Under the pieces are notes generated by a model. The model saw only the letters and a program-made list of their open reading frames with translations. It was not told where the DNA came from and did no database searches. Both the position numbers and the translations under genes were made by a program. 64,000 bases of DNA from Sphingomonas sp. IBVSS2 (GTDB lineage: Bacteria; Pseudomonadota; Alphaproteobacteria; Sphingomonadales; Sphingomonadaceae): contig NZ_NFUR01000006.1 in the NCBI RefSeq assembly GCF_002127225.1, positions 62,001 to 126,000 on the forward strand. Reading direction: 5' to 3'. Shown here in pieces: positions 63,401 through 64,000 of this stretch. How positions within the stretch are numbered: the stretch's first letter is position 1; the number at the start of each line of letters is the position of its first letter.

Positions 63401-64000
63401 ACTCGCCGGTCCGGCAGCTGCAAGGCGGGAGGTTCGCCGGCAAGGCGCTTGCCCAGGCGCGTTCGGTCATCACGCGGTCGGGAGGCGGGGGCCTGTATTC
63501 GATCGACCGCACGGTCGATGGCATCCTGCACCGCGAATGGTATGACGCGCGGAGCGAGGACTATCTCGGCGACCATGTGAACATCGCGGACGGCAAGTCC
63601 TATGCACTCGGCGGCGGCGCGACGATCACGACCGCGCTCGTGGCCGCGTCTGCTGGCTCGGCCGATGTGCCGACGACTTTCCTGGGCGGGATCGCGCAGG
63701 GGTTTGGCAATAGATTCGGATGGCTGGCCACGTCGGAAGGGCGCGGAGCATTCGTCAGCAACCAGCTGGCATTGACCGCGGACGTGATGCTGCAGCTGTC
63801 GGGCGGAATTGGGGTGGATCCGGGGGTGTCGTGGCGCAATGGCCAACGCGCATGGGGGATGGCGATCGGCATGGCCGAGCTGGTCCCCGCGGTCGGCATG
63901 GGTGCTGGCAACGTGATCGACGGGCTCTCGACCGGCAACTACGGTCAGGTCGGAGAGGGCACCTTCGACACGACCATGGTCGCGGTGGAGCTTCTCGCGC
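54451..64000 (+). CDS. Giant RHS/YD-repeat protein with LysM-like domain (3' end missing)
   Basis: One open frame of at least 3,183 codons runs off the window; the phase was checked at nine points and no stop was met. ATG 54451 has GGGGGAATGG upstream. The N-terminus lacks a signal peptide but has the RHS opening (IFLNAANGNLLISQRDEFLV). Residues ~190-2550 consist of dozens of YD repeats (Y-x-Y-D-x-x-G-R-L/V style), ending in HQLWYRFNGREMG. A LysM-like domain (GGETLEGVAAQLWGDAGLWY...LTIPAG) lies at ~2609-2667, then a hydrophobic segment near 2705, Ala/Gly-rich duplicated blocks (FDFKGLAMAGVSSAV; FDFAGVAAAGVGAGL) and IVVTGRR at 2963. The variable C-terminal tip is cut off. The DPxGLxGG-type motif that normally closes an Rhs core was not seen. 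Probably a surface or secreted polymorphic-toxin-like protein. Confidence 0.88.
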   Translation, partial: MVAIFTGAGTGFERGSGSKLGSSGLLGSAGFGRSGEQIFLNAANGNLLISQRDEFLVGRGPDAGVSRTYNSLGNQSDDNGDNWRQSTQRAVSLNGTANSWGSSVTHQLGDGSEIIYYWSGSAYVTTEGGGVHDKITWDGSVFRWTDGDTGTVETYAAGGPSPWYRLSTVSDTSGNALTYGYTGDKLTSITTANGETLTYTWSGNHITEVNSGDGTLTRYYYDGYDRLSRVDTELTSGGAVYSTYYSYHGSSKLVATISETDGSYLAIGYDGANRVTSLSQTVAAGDTRTTSIAYGADYTVVTDPAGQATTLHYNYAGALTQITAPPASAGAAPQTVMFTYDEDGNLSVVTDPAGQTTTYTHDSWGNVVFAMDRLDNVTERVFGPGNKLLIETRSGTGSTRYAYDSANRLRFAISAEGDVTEYFYNSLGQNWLTSQYRTKYDLTGLDSSTPLSEAQLENWANYTADQTQIESVVFAYDARGNLSQRVSYGASYSRGNPSVADGYTHEYFTYDTAGRLLSSVVAGRNSEIYAYDGLGRVTAKTDINGGTTSIVFNDASTQTIVTLGNGFVQTSTYNKAGELVSSTESGAFVEGGTAQYGYDKNGRLRMTTDATGRKFYYLYDKAGRKVADIVENGETTEYRYDANDRLIATIHYMLWTGGMAQVADLNSNVEMASIRPSPNGADLWTWSVYDKEGRVIEAIEGDGSVTAYEYDASGRLVKTTGYANKLSSGQLDAFKVNGPSAWLPAAHGKDSVARIFYDKAGRKIGALDGEGYLTRTLYDGAGRKVQEIAYANITNAALRASGSFQSLIDSAGTSASDRSVRYVYDGQDLLRFTIDALGQVTEYGYGSSSAAIGLVRQTTRYAGTLGALSSYSYASVKAAVAALASDPANRTGWAAYDNAGRLAYSIDAAGAVVGLTYDARGQVIRKVEYATARPTGSLPSLGDMDAWASGTTTSGDRITRYYYNATGELRYTVDAEGYITGNDYDGAGRVRFSARWDTPVSANDSWTIYTVDGALSGQWAGTNSYYDANGRLTLTTTNEGQSRRFYYYATGLLAWDILSEGGQDDSRTYYTYDAAGRKASVYAAYGTAEQAITTYAYNGLGDLVEVSDPNAHATSFEYDHAGRVIRQTNAYGSPTVFEYNAFGEVTRTINARGFSTYSYYDQAGRVTSVVDALNYATTTSYTVFGEVASVTRAGATTSFAYDKLGRVVTTTDAEGGVETSGYDAFGNRTSFVNKLGGVTLYEYYRRGLLRFEFIVAPVHDSYGNEVATGYYRNLYEYDARGNVVHRIEAHGLAEQRDTWFAYDKANRLTSKWGEAVAVGLSPTTVTPTEYYRYDTRGNRVETIDANGARTLVYYDDLDRRVATVVQTGSAGNPQGVLSTFAYDAGGNLIRSRTYAALVALPGTAGGTPPAPADGNYRETVNTYDNADRLKTRSVTGQSYGYWNGSSYVHATGATLTTSYDYDVVGNVVRTTGPDGAMVYSYYDVLDRRIAQVDGASYATSWSYDAEGNVLSERRYAGQASGVSTSGYSAATSTADRVTEFSYDRMGRRLTEARSGVEAWSLNLANGQLSGASGTSLIRYTYNALGEVKSKTEATGDVTLYSYDNAGRLSLEMRQTFATPGGDVNPTVRYQYNGLGQLTVTRQGNYYISGNDRITTNLYDGAGRLAGTVDALGQTRSYVYDAAGRKIGEYYTRELGNGSAVGNGTTVVEGISYQYDLAGNIVRQAVNTVSGGSWSEVSYTRMAYNAFGEITDRGTNGGWQEQFAYDNGGRLIRSNAGDGVWRIHGYDQAGRQTLSLESDGVTDLSGMSQADAIGRIAGGTVTASATVYDGRGQAIQAVQILRRTAMGGAAQTIATGRGYTAFGELAWETDAYGRQTDYSYNAMGRVIQIQRPVVSATMENGEIRSNVRPTERMFYDISGRLIGTQDANSVETGSGVKTTRQLLAGTGYGDSEALVVREWHPDGGIVNNSYDVFGDRTGAWDELNRYTAMAYDKLGRLIQVTRPATAAGTLVQSYAYDVLGQRIGQWNNVTGYAGRERTQYDALGRITLQVAFGGDTTSTSYAWNGSLATTGMGSFGGWVATTIYANGMTSVSSSDQFGRLTSKTDLGGHVTTAGYDRAGRMTSRTITGAHGTESSSYTWLSNGQLGTMSTSAGGITTTQSSTYDLIGNKLTEYGTRAGVVIQNATATYDALNRLVTWSEAGDTPSITPPASSTYQYDANSNVMRTNSSFRYLDQNGVALGFVATKADVYRYDSMNRMVEGGGVGIAYDQAGQRVRVTTYSDGLEWRGWRATSPGSGQVVLADDPSMYEWQGYNWVPSGRAVYSGQVVETYTYNADGQLAQVWVSSEQASANGGTTVTPNGTFGAAVKRAAFDYDLQGRLVGQSDYENDGTTVAYSRSAIVYNAKGQVTSETQTTRQGSTLLVSYIANRYDAGSQASYALGALVSTTSNVWKNGSDAAAPDTVTANGFEWWDGAVQSSVAYRPNASDTSVQWNTSYALSAGGLTTSASIADGRPRGVGFVLDATGQVLRRDETDNNASLGDPHQLWYRFNGREMGNVTNDNVDAAYLSSIASRQAVSGTGAFRNGALTGGGRAVFGEAYRALTSFSQGGAGGSYEAQGGETLEGVAAQLWGDAGLWYRLAEANGLSASATLVAGQRLTIPAGVVRSSNSAATFKPYDPAEALGSLSPTNPRPTQKGNKCGALGAILAAIVSIAVTVALPQLSPFFKSFEGIVLGGLMANAAGQGVAIATGAQQSFDFKGLAMAGVSSAVTAGLGRELQGLGGRSAFDKIGVGTTPLGQAARAMIGSTLSQGIGVATGLQGRFDFAGVAAAGVGAGLAGASRLGGFAGDVVKNTAGGLANAATRSLIDGTDFGDNILAALPDIIAQTVGGLLADRLADTPPAGFDGPRAAGQVGVPAYVGELALTGAPLSDLPGFAGPSLAPLTGSSGSSASAGSNAAIADTGANIVVTGRRYGGGRTYYSVGQGYYSPVRQLQGGRFAGKALAQARSVITRSGGGGLYSIDRTVDGILHREWYDARSEDYLGDHVNIADGKSYALGGGATITTALVAASAGSADVPTTFLGGIAQGFGNRFGWLATSEGRGAFVSNQLALTADVMLQLSGGIGVDPGVSWRNGQRAWGMAIGMAELVPAVGMGAGNVIDGLSTGNYGQVGEGTFDTTMVAVELLA

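Overview
The window is high-GC, gene-dense bacterial chromosome from an alphaproteobacterium, most likely a sphingomonad (Sphingomonas or a close relative). Evidence: the trpE/trpG/trpD/trpC/moaC/moeA/lexA/comEC/gltX/gltA neighbourhood, a direct GTTC-N7-GTTC SOS box in front of lexA (the alphaproteobacterial form), two TonB-dependent receptors with I-V-V-T motifs near the N-terminus, a FecI/FecR pair and SdhE next to mfd. No rRNA, CRISPR array, transposase, integrase or phage gene was recognised.

Region 1 (1-17.5 kb, mostly + strand) is a housekeeping block. It holds tryptophan genes split by insertions (partial trpE, trpG, trpD, trpC), molybdopterin genes moaC and moeA, lexA, comEC on the - strand, gltX and gltA. 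Between them lie a phosphodiester-glycosidase-like lipoprotein, an EF-hand protein, a CPA1-type Na+/H+ antiporter, an M23 peptidase, a GST behind a perfect inverted repeat, and a PilZ protein.

Region 2 (17.5-25.3 kb, mostly - strand) holds envelope and signalling genes. These are an alginate-export-type porin, a DOMON-like protein, a NamZ/DUF1343 hydrolase, a nucleotidyltransferase-like membrane protein, and a DUF2336 protein translationally coupled to a histidine-kinase-like protein that lacks the phosphoacceptor histidine.

Region 3 (25.5-41.6 kb) is mixed core: tyrS, PilZ, a 7TM-DISM-like membrane protein divergent from a CGNR zinc-finger regulator with a perfect palindrome between them, recG, sdhE, mfd, a lone GAF protein, a GGDEF(degenerate)-EAL protein, moaA, nadK and tRNA-Asn(GTT).

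Region 4 (41.6-64 kb) looks accessory. A SnoaL-like protein is followed by a surface-signalling cluster: ECF sigma, FecR anti-sigma, STN-containing TonB receptor, a small secreted PraB-like protein, a Pro/Ser-tailed exported protein, a Tat-exported PhoD phosphatase/phosphodiesterase, a Tat-exported amidase and a second TonB-receptor-like protein. The window ends inside one open frame of at least 3,183 codons encoding a YD/RHS-repeat protein with an internal LysM-like domain and a TonB-box-like heptapeptide at its C-terminal junction. The most interesting material is the receptor/PhoD/amidase cluster plus the giant RHS gene, and, second, the DUF2336/His-less kinase pair.

All calls come from reading the sequence. 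No database search was run, so family names rest on motif recognition.
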